Shown: positions 11,701 to 26,700 of the stretch, one piece after another
How positions within the stretch are numbered: position 1 is the stretch's first letter
How the letters are laid out: every line of letters starts with the position of its first letter
DNA from: Ascidia mentula
Lineage: Eukaryota; Chordata; Ascidiacea; Phlebobranchia; Ascidiidae
Direction: 5' to 3'
Length of the DNA: 64,000 nt
Assembly: GCA_947561715.1 (NCBI GenBank)
Contig: OX387200.1
Coordinates: forward strand, 10,666,501 to 10,730,500
Made by a program: the position numbers and the translations under genes
Notes under the pieces: model-generated
Seen by the model: only the letters and a program-made list of their open reading frames with translations
What the model was told of the DNA's origin: nothing
Database searches by the model: none

Positions 11701-14700
11701 ACTGTGCAGGTTACAGCACCGGACTTGGAAGCATAGACTGGGAATGGCGATCAGCTGACACACCTCACACTGTTGGAACTGGTCCATCACGTGACCACAC
11801 AACTAACACTGATGCAGGGTAGTTTGCTAATAATAAAACTTTTACCTCGGCTACTCAGTGTATGTACTTGCTTTCTTCTTTGTAGACATTACATTTATAT
11901 GAACGCCGCCCGTCCAAGTGTGGAAGGGGATACTGCTGTGTTTGCTTTCCCAACTATTAAAGGAACTGGTGGTGGGGGTTTGTGTCAAATGACTTTCTAC
12001 TACCACATGTTCGGTAGACACGTGGGCGAGCTTAACATTTACAAAAGAACAGAGGTATGCGTAATTCTTTTGTTTGCATAAACCTTTCAGATATTATTAT
12101 ATAAATGAACGATTCAGGTGAAACGGTTTTGTAAATGGCTCTATATAAGTAAGTAATTGTATTTTATTCTGTAACATCACAAAAGTAATGCATTTTTTTT
12201 ACTTACGAACTTAAAATCGACAAGCGGTCGTTTGTTTCAATGCACAAAGTAAGCAATAAAATATTGGATTAAGGACGGCGGACCATGGACATTACTCTGG
12301 TACAGAAGACAAGCTCTTGACTACGATTATTTTGCCAAACAAACAATCACTCCAGCCGACAACAATAACTTCCAAGTAAGTTAACTCAATGTAATTGCAA
12401 CATTTCCACATTTACTTATTCTTTGCTCTTATAAGATTCTGATTGAGGGAGTGGTTGGAGACGGACACCAGGGTGATATTGCTATCGACGACGTGGTGTT
12501 TACTCAAGAATGTACTTTTATTGACACTCCTCTACCTCCCGGAACAACACCCGCTCCAACTGCTTCACCTTGTCATAACTTCGGGGAAGTACCGTGCGAC
12601 GACAGAACAACCTGTATCGATTCCACGAAGGTTTCAATAAAACATTTCACCTAATTTCTGTGTTGTGATTTTTATAGTTTAAGCAATCCAAACTGACAAA
12701 TAAGTCGTATGTCAAACGAAAAACAATCATTGCCCTTTACTTTAAAATGCCTGTATGATGTCAAATCCAACAAAACAACCAGTCTTGTTCTGACACGTCA
12801 TTTTTTAACAAACCTAGGGCATGAGGAATAACAGGAAATAAATATTTTTTTTCAATTTTTTTTTAAGTTTTTGAAAACTTAAACTGTAACTACAAGTCAC
12901 GCAGCATTGAAATATATCAGTTTGAATCACCAAATGTATTTTCTGTCAGGTTTGTGATTACATCAACGACTGTCCAAGTGGAGCAGGGGATGAGAATATG
13001 TGTGGAGCTTGTGACTTTGAATCAAACAAATGCGGTTGGACTGATACCAGTTCGGGCTCCTGGGCTTGGAACAGGGAAACAGTGAGAGCTGTGAATGACC
13101 CAGGTGGTCCGAGCGGTGACGTCACAAGTGGGAGTCCGACAGGTAAATTGTGGTTTTGGTTGGTGAGTGGCTTTAGGGAAGATTCTAATTAGATCCATTC
13201 TCCAATAATAAGGATACATCATGCATATCGATCGCACGCAGTCGTCGTTCCTTGCTAACGCCACTATGGAAACAGTTGCCATGGGACCCAGTGGAATAGC
13301 TTGTAGAATGAACTTCGGCCTCTACCTCGGCGGAACTGGTTGGTGTTAACTGACTTGTAAAACCTTCAGGTAAACGATAAAATAAATCTGCAGGAGACGC
13401 TGGTGCTGTATTTGTACGAGTCTATCCAGACGCAAATGATGATAGCAAACACAAAGATGTGTGGTACGCACAAGGTTCGCAAGGTAGGGACTGGAGTTTC
13501 AAGTCGGCGCCAATTGGATTACGACCAGCCGGATACAAAGTTAGTAAATTACTAAATAAACTTTTACCTATTTTTGATTTTATTACCTGTTTACTGACTT
13601 AGTGAATTGAATTGGTTTAGATCATGTTTATTGGCCTTCCATCAATTTTGGCTGTTGGGACAACCGGTATTTCGCTCGATGATGTTTGGTTCGAAAACTG
13701 TGATCCAGCGTTTGTACCAGAAAATGTGAACCAACTAACTTGCAACTTCGAAACTGACACATGTGGATGGTATCAGGATCAACATGAGGATGATATGGAC
13801 TGGTTGTATGGAGAAGGCTCTTCATCTCAGATCATCACAAACAACGGTCCAGGTACAAAAATATAGTTGACTAGTTTAGATTTAAGGCGAACTTACTGAG
13901 TCATGAACTTAGTAGAACGCAGTTTATGTTATGCATGATTAGTACCTGAAGCACTAGTTCACTGTTGTTTATTGTTGTCGATTATGAAGATTTCGACCAC
14001 ACGCTGGGTGAGGGTGGAGGTGGACATTACATGTACATCGACGCATCTCGTAACTTGCAAGCCGACTCCACTGCTCGTCTCATTACATACCCGCAACCAC
14101 CATCATCAGATCCAGATAAATATGTAAGTTACTCAAAATGGTTTCGTTAATATGCCTTCTTGACGCCCACTGGAAACACATCACGATTATTTAATTTGGA
14201 AACATTTGTAGGTTTGCATCGAATGGTATTACCATATGTTCGGTCCCAGCATCGGCACTCTGAATTTGATCAGAATCAATTTGGACAAGGACAATTCGTA
14301 CTGGAGGTTATGGACGCGAACTGGATCACAGGGAAACAGGTTTGTTTTTTCCTCCAATTCGCCGAAACAAATTTCGCAGCGGCGAACAAAAATTTCATCA
14401 AAAATTTAAGGTGGAACTACGGGTATTACCGACATAGTGCAACGATGAATTACACGTTAATATTTGAAGCAACACGTGGTGGATATGATGGAGATATTGC
14501 GATTGATGATATTAAAATAACTGAAGGAGATTGTCCACTGAAAGACCGCGAGTGCAATTTTGAAGCCAATAATTGTCACTTCACAGAGGTCAGTTGGTTG
14601 GAAATGTTTGAAAACCTTTTAAACGTTTTAATAAAAACATTTTAAACTATAGACTTACGCGAATGTAGTTGTTACTCGTCCCCTAAACATAATAATGCCA

Positions 14701-17700
14701 AATAATTACGTATCAATTATGAGCACACTAGTATGTGAACAAGATTATACATTACAGGAGGCAAATGATGACATCAACTGGACTTTATTTAAAGCCCAAG
14801 CACCCAACTATCCTGATACAGGTCCAGCATTTGATCACACATTACAAACTAAAGAGGGAAGATATTATATGGCTCAATTGTATGGGGAAGAAGTTGGTCA
14901 TACAGGAAGAACTTTCACTCAAGGCCAGGACGGAACTTCCTCGCCTCAGTGCGCTACATTCTGGTGAGAATTTTATGTTAATGTAGGTTTGCTTCGAATT
15001 GTTGAGAAAAAAAAAAACTTACTTCAATGAGAAGAAAGCATTTGTAATTTCTCTTAAACACTGTCAAGATATTTAAATTATGGGAACTTAATAGTGAGTA
15101 ATTTCCTTTAGGTATTACATGAATGGGGAGGGCATGGGGACTCTCAACCTTTACACGCAACCTAACAAAGATTTTCCTAACGCTCAACTTCTGTGGACAC
15201 GAACTGGAAACGCTGGACCAATGTGGCGACTTGCTAAAGTCACTTTACCTCCTTCCCAAGCAAATTTCCAGGTGTTTTTTTTGCGTTGAAAAGGGGTTTC
15301 TTTGCAACTTTAAAATTGCGTTAACTTATCTCTTCTGCGGTTGTGCTACTGATAAAAATAAGACTTCATACCTTTTTTGCATTTTAATTTGCAACCAACA
15401 AACTTTACATCCTAGGTTGTGTTTGAAGCCGTAAGGGGAAATACCCGGAACAGCGATATAGCAATTGATGACTTGTTTATTTACGACGGCGATTGTCCAC
15501 CACCAGGTGCGTCTGCATTTTATAGGGTTTTTGAGTCCACCTAAACAATTATCGACTTATATAGGGGCTAGTTACAAATAAACAACAGATCACACAACAC
15601 AATTGATCATTTATTATGATACAGGAACTTGTGATTTCGAAACGGACAAGTGCGGTTGGAACAATTACATCGGAGATGAAGATGGAATGGATTGGATTTG
15701 GTCTTCAGGAGCAACACCAAGCCGTTACACAGGTCCTTCTCAAGACCACACAACACAAACACCCTACGGTAAGAATTCGTCCCACTTTCACCTCCCAAAA
15801 CCACACTACATACAATGGCCGTTGCGGTGTTTTGCAGCTGATTACAAATAGTAGTTTAATGGAATTATTTGCATGGCAGGACACTACGTATACATTGAGT
15901 CAACTGGAATTACAACAAGACCGTTGTCTGCTTGGCTAACAAGCGAGCTGTATCCCGCAACCGATGCTGCTTGCTTCAGATGGTGGTACCACATGAACGG
16001 AGCTACGATTGGAGTTCTGAGCATATATGCACTTGTGAGTTGACTGGAATAAAACCTTTTGTACATATATCCAGTAAGATTGTTGTGTAAAATTGAAGAA
16101 TTCACCCACAAAAAATAAATTATTCGGTGACTGCTGGTGTCGCCTGGGCTGCCTGGATAAAGTTTTTAACCTCAAGGAATTCCAGCACAGCAATTTTTGA
16201 TTTTACAACTTTTATGAGAGCGACCACGTCTTCATCGGCTCGATGACTGTTTTCGATATTTTCTCCCGTGTAACGCCGCAGGAGGTTGCTGAGCGAGAAA
16301 GAAGTTTTTTCCGTGGGGTTTTCCAGTTTTGCCAGACGGCGAAAGGCAGCAAGGGTGTCTGTGCACGTATACTTTCGCCATATTGAACTTTCTGGTAGTT
16401 CAGCAGTTCTGAGGTCTGAACGAAGAATTCGGAAATCACAAGATTTTCCGTTGTGTGCAATCAAACACACGTTGTTTCCTTGACGTTTTAAAAACGCTTC
16501 AATCATCGGAGTTAGGTTGGAAAATGGAAGTTTTTTACTTCTTCGTATGAGATCTCTGGTAAGTTGAGTAAGTTCAACCACTTTCCAAAAGATCTCCTTC
16601 TTGGGGTCGACAACCAGCACAAGCTTGTCACATCTCAGTATTTCTTCAATCGAGTTTCCGCGCAAGGAATTTTCGGCAACAGCATACATGCACAACTCAG
16701 TTGTACATTGTGGTTTATATCCTGCTGAGTGTTCCAAATCTACAAACACGAACACACGTTCATTGTTCGATCTGATCAGCAGTGAACTTTCGCCATTGGT
16801 GCTTCGTAAGTTGTTTTGAACACTCACGTCCCTGAAGTCAGATACAAATTTCGAGAACATCATTTTTAAGGTCGTAAAGTTTTTCTCATCAGGATCATGG
16901 TTAGCAATGGTCGGAGTTTCGTGCAGATCAGCAGTCACATCCCACCAAGTGAAATTACTTTCAGCTGTAAGAAAGTGCCTAAACCAATCCCAGTTACTTC
17001 TATCGGCCACAAATGTTATCGGTTGGGCCTGAAGCCTCAAAAACAGGTTGACCAACTCTCTATCTTCCATGCAGAATTGGCTGCTTTTCTTGATCAGACT
17101 TAACCTGTCAATAATACGGTCATCTCCGTCCAGGCATGCCACTGCATGAATAGCCAATAAACTAATATGTTTTGTAGTACAGTTAATTAGTACATAACTT
17201 CCTGCAAAGTCTTCCATTGCAAAAAAGCCTTTGATATTCCTGCCTTCCCAGTTCGTATTTCGCGCCAAGTGATCTTGTTTGTCTCGTCTGGCTGAGTGTA
17301 AAGGATGCGTGGGCGTATTGAAAAAGGGGAACTTCATTAAACTTTCTTCTGTGCTTGTTCAGTACATTACGTAACTTTGTTGACAGGACGTTAACGTGGA
17401 AGTAACCGAGGTACCTGATGGGGCTCAACTATTGTGGCGCCAAGGTGGAGATCATGGAGATGTTTGGCTGCTTGGGGAGGCCGACGTGTTTTCCAAAACT
17501 CGGGAATGGAGGTATTGCAATAAATATGATTTTGAACTGCGGACATGTTCTGTCTGTGTAAAGGTGACACGTCACGTAACGTTCGGTACCTCTTCTGCGG
17601 TTTCATTTGTCATATCATGCAAATTGTTCAAAACGTGCCACCATTAACTTACACGATACTATATCCAACAATATATAGGCCAAATTGCAACAGAACGGGA

Positions 17701-20700
17701 AATGAATCCCAGAATCAATTCTCAAGCATCGATACTATATTTCCTTTTTGAACGCAGATTGGTTATCGAAGCTACGAAATCAACTTCGGTAGATTTTGGT
17801 GACATTGCATTAGACGATTTTGCGCTCGTATTGCACCAGACATGCGGCGGAGACAACGTAACTACCCCTGCCCCTGTTTATACAACGACGCCCACCCAGG
17901 TAAGCTAATGACCGATTGATTTGTTTTTCTGTTTTAAACACACTTACGTCGTGTATCGTGCGTACAGGCGCCGAGTCAATGGGATTGCGATTTTGAGAAT
18001 TCATCGTCGTGTTTGTGGAAATTTAATACGAACCCAACCTACGCGGCTACTTGGACGGTCAACCAGGGGTCAACTCTTACCGATAATACTGGTCCACCAG
18101 CAGATCACACATTAGCAAACTTCCAGGGAAGTTATATATATCTTGAAGCCGACGATTTCCAACAAAATGACAGAGCAAGGCAAGTTTGTTTTGTTTTTCT
18201 TCTTTCGGGGACGATATTTATTGTTTTTCGTTTTCCAACGTTTCGGGGATTCTTTTGTGAAATTTAAATTTCGCGCTTTTTTTATCAACAGAATCGAAAC
18301 AAGCACAACCGTAACCGTTCCCTCATCCGGAAGATGTTTGTCATTCTACTTCTACATGTATGGGGAAAACACGGGAACGATAAGTGCTTACGTCACACCT
18401 GCCGGAAGCAGTGAAGGCGAACCGTCATGGACGCGAGCTGGTTCAAAAACTGATAGGTCAGAAATACAGCACCCTCTGTCGTAGTAAATTTTAATAAAAC
18501 AACCATATATCAAGTTATTTTTTTTATAACTTTCTTCTGAATATGTTTGTGTAGGTGGCACCAGGGAACTTATTTCATCGAAACTCCCGGAGATTATTCC
18601 GTTGCATTTGTGGCGGAAAGGGGTGACGGAATTTACGGAGACACATCTCTTGACGATATAAGTCTGAAGGTACAAAACAGTAAAGCTCCATGCCCAATAA
18701 CACGTGACCAAATACGACTTTGTAGGTTGGAGATTGCCAGAAAGACTACGATGAATGTGATTTTGAAACGGATGACATTTGTGGATATGTTCATGACGAA
18801 CTTGTGGCTGACAAGTTTATATGGAAGAAAGGTCCGTCCGCTGCTTCAAACACTGGTCCACAGATCGGAGATCACACAACGGGAACTTCGAATGGACATT
18901 ACATGACCACAAGTAAAGCTACCAGTAGTATATTGGATGCAAGCAAGTTTTTGTTAACTAACTAACTAACGCATACCTTACTTGCTAAAGTAATATTGCG
19001 TTCCGACTTACAAATTTGTTTTGTGTATTTGTACATTTTGCGATTGTGTAATTGATTTTAAATATTGATAATGTTTTGTACAGAGGCGTCCAATGCAGCT
19101 CAGGGCGATGTAGCTCGTATGGAAAGTCCTGTTAGACCAGCCACCATGGGAGAATGTGTATCCTTCTGGTTTACACTTTATGGCTCAAACACCTTATATG
19201 GATCACTCAATATTTACGCAAAGACTGAAACAGGTTTTGGCTTGCCGCTGTGGAATGTCTCAGACATGGTTAGTAAATGATTCGTTATTTTAGATGTCTG
19301 ACGTTAATGTTTTCGCAATAACATAAAAATTCTATGTTTGTGGAAATCGAATTATGTAATAAGTCGTATCAGTCTTGTGACACCAAGCTCCACGCTTTTG
19401 ATATTTGCACAATAAAACAATATTTGCGCCTGATAAAGCGAGGGGGACTCGCAAAAGCTCGTGTTTTGAGAAAAATCATCCTTTTCGTAATAGTGACATC
19501 AGAAAATGAAGTTTAGTGTTAAAAACAAGTCTCTAGTGGAAGCGTTTTGTCCGTGCTTATCACCTGCGTTTGCTTTACTTTTGTTTGTTGCGGTTACGTC
19601 ATTTTAGGTTGGACCGAACTGGCGTCGCAGTATGGTAACTATCAACAGCATTCTGGATTACCAAGTTGTGTTCGAAGCTGTGAGGGGGGCTTATGGTAAC
19701 GGCGATAAAGCTATCGACGATGTAAGAATTAAACCTGGTGCTTGCCAACCTCTTGCCGCGTGCGACTTTGAAGATGGACTGTGTGGATATGCTCAAGTAA
19801 AATTAACTGAAATAAATTTGTTTAGAATAAATTTGGTAAATAGAAAAGCGTTAAACCGTCTTTCCAAAAATAATAATGTTATTCGTATTCAAACCCAAAT
19901 TTCACTTTTGGTTTCTATAATACATTTGGTAAACGATAAATAAAGCAGTTGTAAGTTGTAACTTTGTGCAACAACTGACCTGATCCCGTTTACGTGAAGT
20001 TATTGGATGATCAACTCGATTGGGTGCGAGTTTCCAGCGAAACGGATGGAGATCACACTACAGGAATCGGACACTATCTTGCCCTTGTTACAGATGGACA
20101 ACAAACAGGAACCAAAGCGAGGTATATTTAACGAAATTTACGCCCATGTTTTACCCAATGCAAAGTGAGCAATTGGTTAAACGTGACAAGTCTAAGGGTA
20201 ATCGCATTTACGATCCACAGAGAGCTGCATAGTGATTTCGTTAATATTTTTCGGACAACAATTTTCTTGTCTTTTTCAACAGAATTTTGTCTGAGCTTTT
20301 TCCCGAAAGTTACACGAGCAAGCAAACAGATCACTGCTTAACATTCTGGTATCGCACAACACGTTTCGCCAATTCTCTGAAGGTTTACGAAAACAACGGT
20401 CACTTGGGAGATCTCAATGTATGGACTGCAGATACTTCTGATTGTAAGTGGCCGCATATTTTTGCCACAAATGTTATATGTTTGTTTTGCTTGTTAATTA
20501 ATTCTGGGAATCATTTCACATTCTGTTGCAACTAGTCCTGACGATTTCCACCTTATGTTGATTTGAAGACACTGAGAATGCTTTTCACAAAAGCGAAAAA
20601 TATTTGTCTTACATACCTAACATATTTTAGCCTGAAATCAACGTTTCTGTGATTGTGTTATGCTCAACTACAACTACTATTTTAAAACTATGCACCTACC

Positions 20701-23700
20701 TTAACCTAGAAATACGCTGAATAAATATCAATCGACATACAATGCTGTCATTAGAACCGGGTTGTATAAACCGTCGGAAAACGTAAACGAAAAACTTACG
20801 AGGAACTCACAAATTTCTATGTATTGAAGCTGTAAGCTAAAAAAAATCATCAAGTTTAAGCAGAAGACAATCCAACTTCATTTTAATCAGATTCTGTTTC
20901 TTGACGACGATGTTACTTCACTAAACTTCCAGTAACCACCAATTAAGTAATTAGTGATTTTTTTAAGCAAAAAGTGATTACCAGGACTGACCTGGGTTAT
21001 TGCACAATTATAATTTCGCCTATCTCTATTCTAAAAACAACATATACAAAAAAAGGGCAAACAGTAGGATTGAAATCAAACGCACACACCTAGGCTTGCA
21101 CATACTTAACATATAGACTACATTCCTGCACAAATAAATAAAAACTGAAATAGATCAGCAGTCAACGATGTTAACGAATAAATCTGTTGCGTCAGCAGTT
21201 TGTTCTGAGGGTAAAATTAACATTAACAGGCACCAGCACACCAGCGGCATATATTCTCTGAATTAGTATCTTGGATGATTGTGTAATAATCTAGGTCGGT
21301 CCTAGCAATCACTTTTAGCAATAAGTTTTGTGCCCGATCCCCAGACCAATAAATGTTTTCAGTGGGAGATCTGCGCAACATATAAACATTTCTATTTGAT
21401 TTTAGCTAATGGTTGGCAAATTGCTGAAGTTAACATCAACGCAGCTGCCTCCTTCAGCATAATATTCGAGGCTGAAGTTACCAGTAGTAGTGGTGGAACA
21501 ATCTCAATCGATGACATCTACACACAACCTGGCGTGTACGTATCATAATGTTGTTAGGTATGCAAAGTTTCATTAAAAAAAACCTGCGATTGATATTGTC
21601 ATACAGATGCGACCCTGCAACTGCAATACCTCCATTCACGTGTGTCAATGACACTTCAACAGTAATAATTGGAAGCCAAACATGTGACTTTGTGGCACAT
21701 TGCACTGATGGAAGCGACGAGGCGCAGTGTGGAGCTTGTGGTTTCGAAGATGACGGCGTTTGTGGATGGTACGACGCCAGCGCTGGACAATACCAATGGG
21801 TCCTTTTGCAAGGTAATTTTTGTTAAAGTTTGGTTATTTGAATTTCTGTGAAGCAGTCTTTTACCAACAATTAACAAACAGTTAAAAAAGGTAAGATTGT
21901 AATAAAACTGGTCTGCAGGCAATCAAGCGAATGGTGATGGTCCAGATAACGACCACACTGAACAAACCGGTTTTGGTCACTACTTCGCTGTCGAGTCTTA
22001 CACCGGGACACAAAACACACCCGCCAGACTCACCAGCGCCTTCATGCGACAAGCTTCTGCATCGTGTGAAGTCAGGTAAACGAAGTTCAAGCATTGTTTA
22101 GAAATGCATGGCTGCTGTTACCCGGAGTGACAACAAGTCGTTTTTTAGATTTTTCTTCCACATGCGGGACAAAAACGTGGGGTGGAATTGCCCAGGGTTG
22201 GCCCCAAACCTTAACTGTGATGACGGAATATGTCAGGGTGAAGCAATGGGATGCTGTTTCGATGCACGTGATCTGGCGTGCTACCCATGTTGGGCTCCTT
22301 GCGCCCCAACACGTAAGTTGTCTTGTTTATAAACTAATCCATTCAAAAATGTAATGCTTAATGATCGTAAAACAGTTTGCACAATTAACTGTTGCTTGTA
22401 TGTATTTTAACTTATAGCCCAAAATTTCTAAAACTATCAACCTTTTTAAAACATTTTTTTTTCAAAATTAGAAAGATCACTTTGTCAAAGCTTTTCTAAT
22501 TTTGAAAAATTTTGTGAGACAGCGAAAGATAACTTTTTCATTGCAAAGCAATTTTTTCATTATGAAGTGTTAGTGTGGAACAATACTTGTAGAGTGAAAT
22601 GTTTAGGATCGGCACTGGGGCCATTTGATAAGAAGAAGGTGGTTGTGGATCCTATAACACGTGGTTCAACTCAATACGCAAACCATGAAGTCGCAGAATT
22701 GTCACTTTACATTCGACAAAACCACCGTGAAACTGGTTTGTGGAGATTGCAAGAACAAGATTTTGGAGAAGGCTGGAATTACCAAGCAGTAAAACTCGGA
22801 CGTATTAACGGAGACTTTGAACTCCTATTCTATGCAACACGGTACGCGGCTTATTAAACTCCTTTGCACTTCTTACTTTAAAAAAAAAACATGTACAGGC
22901 ATAATTGTTCTAGCATGTTAATTTATCTGAAGGAAAGACTGATAGTAAGTATTTGCAAAAAGTATACTATTTAGTAAAAAGTTTTCCGTCTGCTGTAGAA
23001 ACTTTGAGGTGGAAGGCAGTGTAGCGATCGACGACATTACGTTTGTGGATTGTGGATTGGATCAATCCAACCCACCCGTATGCGATACTTACGACGTGCG
23101 ATGTGATCGTGGAAACTGTGTTCCCACTTGGAAGGTTAGAGATTTGTTTTTTGAGATTACATGTGTACGCTGAAAAAAGAACGGTGAAATGCTCGGAGAA
23201 TCCGATAGCCGTGTATCAAATATTTATAATCGTTGAGAATATTCAACTGTATGTATCTCCTACATTTTTTTGGTTCTAATTAAAGTCCCACCTTGCAGAT
23301 GTGCGACTTCACTGATGATTGCGGTGACGGGAGCGAGGAAACTAATTGTGACACTTACACGAGATGTAATTTTGAAGACAACGACATCTGCATGTTCGTT
23401 AACGAGAGAGTAAGCCACTAAAATTTATGTCCAAAATTCATATGAACCGTTACAAGATAAATTTTAATTGTAGTACTACGACGACATCAACTGGACCGTG
23501 CAGCGTGCTGACGTCACGAATAGTTTGACCACTGGGGAATCGACACCAACTCGTGACCACACGACCAATACAGACGCTGGTTACTACTTAACAGTCCTTA
23601 CAAAGAGACCGAACTTTAAGGGTGAATTTAAAACTAAGTTTATTTTTTAACAAATGTTTGAAACTAAGTGTTTCTGATTACCGTCAGTAGGTCTAATTTT

Positions 23701-26700
23701 TAAAATGTAAAATGGATTTCGCCTACATACACAAATTTGTGTACAGGTAGCTTCGAGTGCTTTATTGCATTTTATTTGCAGAAACTGATGATACCTTTGT
23801 AGGCGAAATCGATTTTTCGTATTTCAAAAATATACCGACTGACGGTAATCAGAAACACTTGGTTTATGCGCTACAACTGCTGTCGCTGGTTTTAAGACCG
23901 TGCTACATCAGGGGCTATATTCTGTCCACTTTAGAGATTAGATTTTATTTTTTAACTTGTTTTTTTTGTAACAACGCCAACATTTAACATCAGGTGAACG
24001 CGCATGGCTTTCTAGTCCGGTGTTCGAACCAACAACTGGAACTTCTCGATGCAACTTTTTCTTTTACGTCCACATGACGACACAGAACGAAGGCGGAGGG
24101 CTTTTCGTGTATTACAGAACAGAGGATCGGGGTCCTTTGACTCTTCTTTGGGAAAGATCGGATGAAACCAACGACTACTTTGCCAGGTATCTTCAACAAG
24201 ACAATTTAATGTTCAGCAAACCTTAATGCGTATAATTCACAAATTCCAAAGCATTTATTATTTAAATTGTCACCCTTACAAACTGCTTCTCATTTTCGTA
24301 TACTTTAACTCGAAACTACTTAAGTGAAAGAAAAATGAAACGTTTGCTTGTTGTGCAGATACGGAATTGACTTGAACGACAGGTTTGGTCAGCGTTGGCA
24401 GTTGGTTATAGAAGCAGTGGTTGGTGGTCAAGAATACGGTGACATCACAATCGACGATCTCGTGTTCCGTGACCAGTGTGTTGTGTCTGATGACCAAACA
24501 CTTCCGATTGGAACGACCCCACCCACAACTCCCAGTCCTTGTAGTGGAGATGAGTTCGTCTGTGACGACAGAACCTGCATTCCTTACTCAAACTTGTAAG
24601 CTGTCACCTCAATATTATTTACTGATTGTTCCACTGTTGTCAGTTTATCATCAGAAAACTTTATCAGATGCAAAGTGCATTGCTGTGCGTTTTTTCTTGG
24701 TTACGCCAGTGAAGTCAAAAAAGTGTTATCTCGTTTTTTCAAGCTGTGACTTCAAAGAAGATTGTGGCGATGGTTCAGACGAGCTGCGTTGCGGAAAATG
24801 CGATTTCGAAACAACGACATGCGGGTGGACAGATATAAGCTCAGGACATTTCGTGTGGAACAGGGAGGATGCAACCATAGTAACCGATCCAAACGGACCA
24901 AAGACAGATGGAAGCTTAAACCCAGACGGCTAGTATGACGCATAAGTTGTAATATGTAAAAGCAATAAATAACCACTCCAGCAAAATCTAACTGGTTGAG
25001 AATGTGATATAAACACATTTGAGTCTTAATCTATTCCGCTTGGTTTAGTTTCATGCACGCGGATGAAACTCAGAGTACGTTTTTGGCACAAGCAGAACTA
25101 ATGAGTCCACCATACGGAGAGACAGGTCTTGCGTGTACAATGAGGTTTATGTATTACCAAGGTGGAAGCGATCATTCAGGCATAACTATGGTGCAGGTGC
25201 GAAATATTTTTAATAAACTTTCTCTTCACATACTGCATGTTTACTGAAAATAAACTCCAATGTAAAATTTTGATAGTTTTTGTTATAATTCATCTTGCCA
25301 CTTTTTTAATAGGTTGGTGAATTTCGACCTGACGCTCAACGCGATTTCCAAATTTCCTGGATCCGAATTTCCAATCAACCCAATCAGTGGCTGCAAGGAG
25401 TTGCTCCAATCGGTGATTATATTTTCTGATAAAACTTAAGAATTTGTGCAATGTGGAAACATGAACAAGGGATTATGTCAGGTGATCGCGACGCTGGTTT
25501 TCATGTGAAGATTGTTGGCATGCCTTGCTTCCGTGGTTTCGATTGCAATGATTTGGCGGTTGATGATGTCAGTTTTGAGTACTGCCATCCTGGCGATATC
25601 CCCCCGTTTTATAACCAGGTGAGCAGAAAAAAAAAACAGTTTGTCGCAAGTCATCACATAGTTTTCCTAGATTTATTTTGCATTAGGCAAATAGTGTTGT
25701 GATTGAGTGCAAAAAGGGCCACTGTTTTAAACTAGTCTTAATCAGTACAGTTTTGGTGACTTACAACGACCTTGCTAGCTAAATAGCCAACAAAATGTCC
25801 AAAAAATATATTTTACACGTTTAACGTTTGGTTGCAGGTGGATTGCGATTTCGAGGATGGATCGTGTGGTTGGTTCAACTACCAACATGACGATTTCGAC
25901 TGGAAACGAAAGTATGGAACTGACGACACACTTAACACCGGACCTCGATACGATCACACACTCGGTAGTAATTTGTGGTAATTCGTCAAGGTTTGGGATT
26001 TTATGCAAGTTTCTTATTTCAAGGTGAGGGACAGTTGGGTTACTACATGTTTATTAATGCTGAAAGTCGACTGGAAGCAGATGCCATGGCAACACTTATC
26101 ACTATGAACCAAACAGCTATGCCGTCTGATGGAAAGTGCATCACATTTTGGTACGATCTTCTGATGTTTTGTCCATAAGTCAAATTTTCCACATGAAAAC
26201 ACATTCTCGTGTCCGTATCTGACATCACCTGGCCTCAAGGTTTATGACAAACAAAAGTGGTCTACAATCTCAGACGAGCGTTGACTGTTGTTTTATCTGG
26301 TCATGTAAAATCCCGCGCACCTGTTCCAAAAATGTTAAATCCTGTTTTCCATGTAAAGGTACCACATGTTCGGACCGAGTATTGGAACACTTCGTCTTTC
26401 CATCATTAAACATGGCAAGGAAGGTATAGAGGGAAACTGGAGAGTTATTTGGCAAAGAACGGGAATGCAAGGAAACAGGTGGGTCAAAAATGACGAATAT
26501 TGAATACAGTGCTATGTATAACATGTGCATTTAAATCATAGGTGGGAATTTGGGCAAATTCGCCAATGGTCATCCTCTTACATCTGGCAGCTAAAATTCG
26601 ACGCAACAAGAAAGGGTTATGATGGTGACATTGCAATTGACGACATTAAACTGACTAAAGGTTAATATTTGCTCAAGATTTTATGAAGAAGCACAATAAA

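Noticed and set aside
18669-18725. Reading through the short intron after MAM 13 (SLK to RLCR)
   Set aside because: The frame stays open but the read-through does not lead into the next MAM. Splicing AAG|GTT gives [17 protein letters not shown], the expected domain start.
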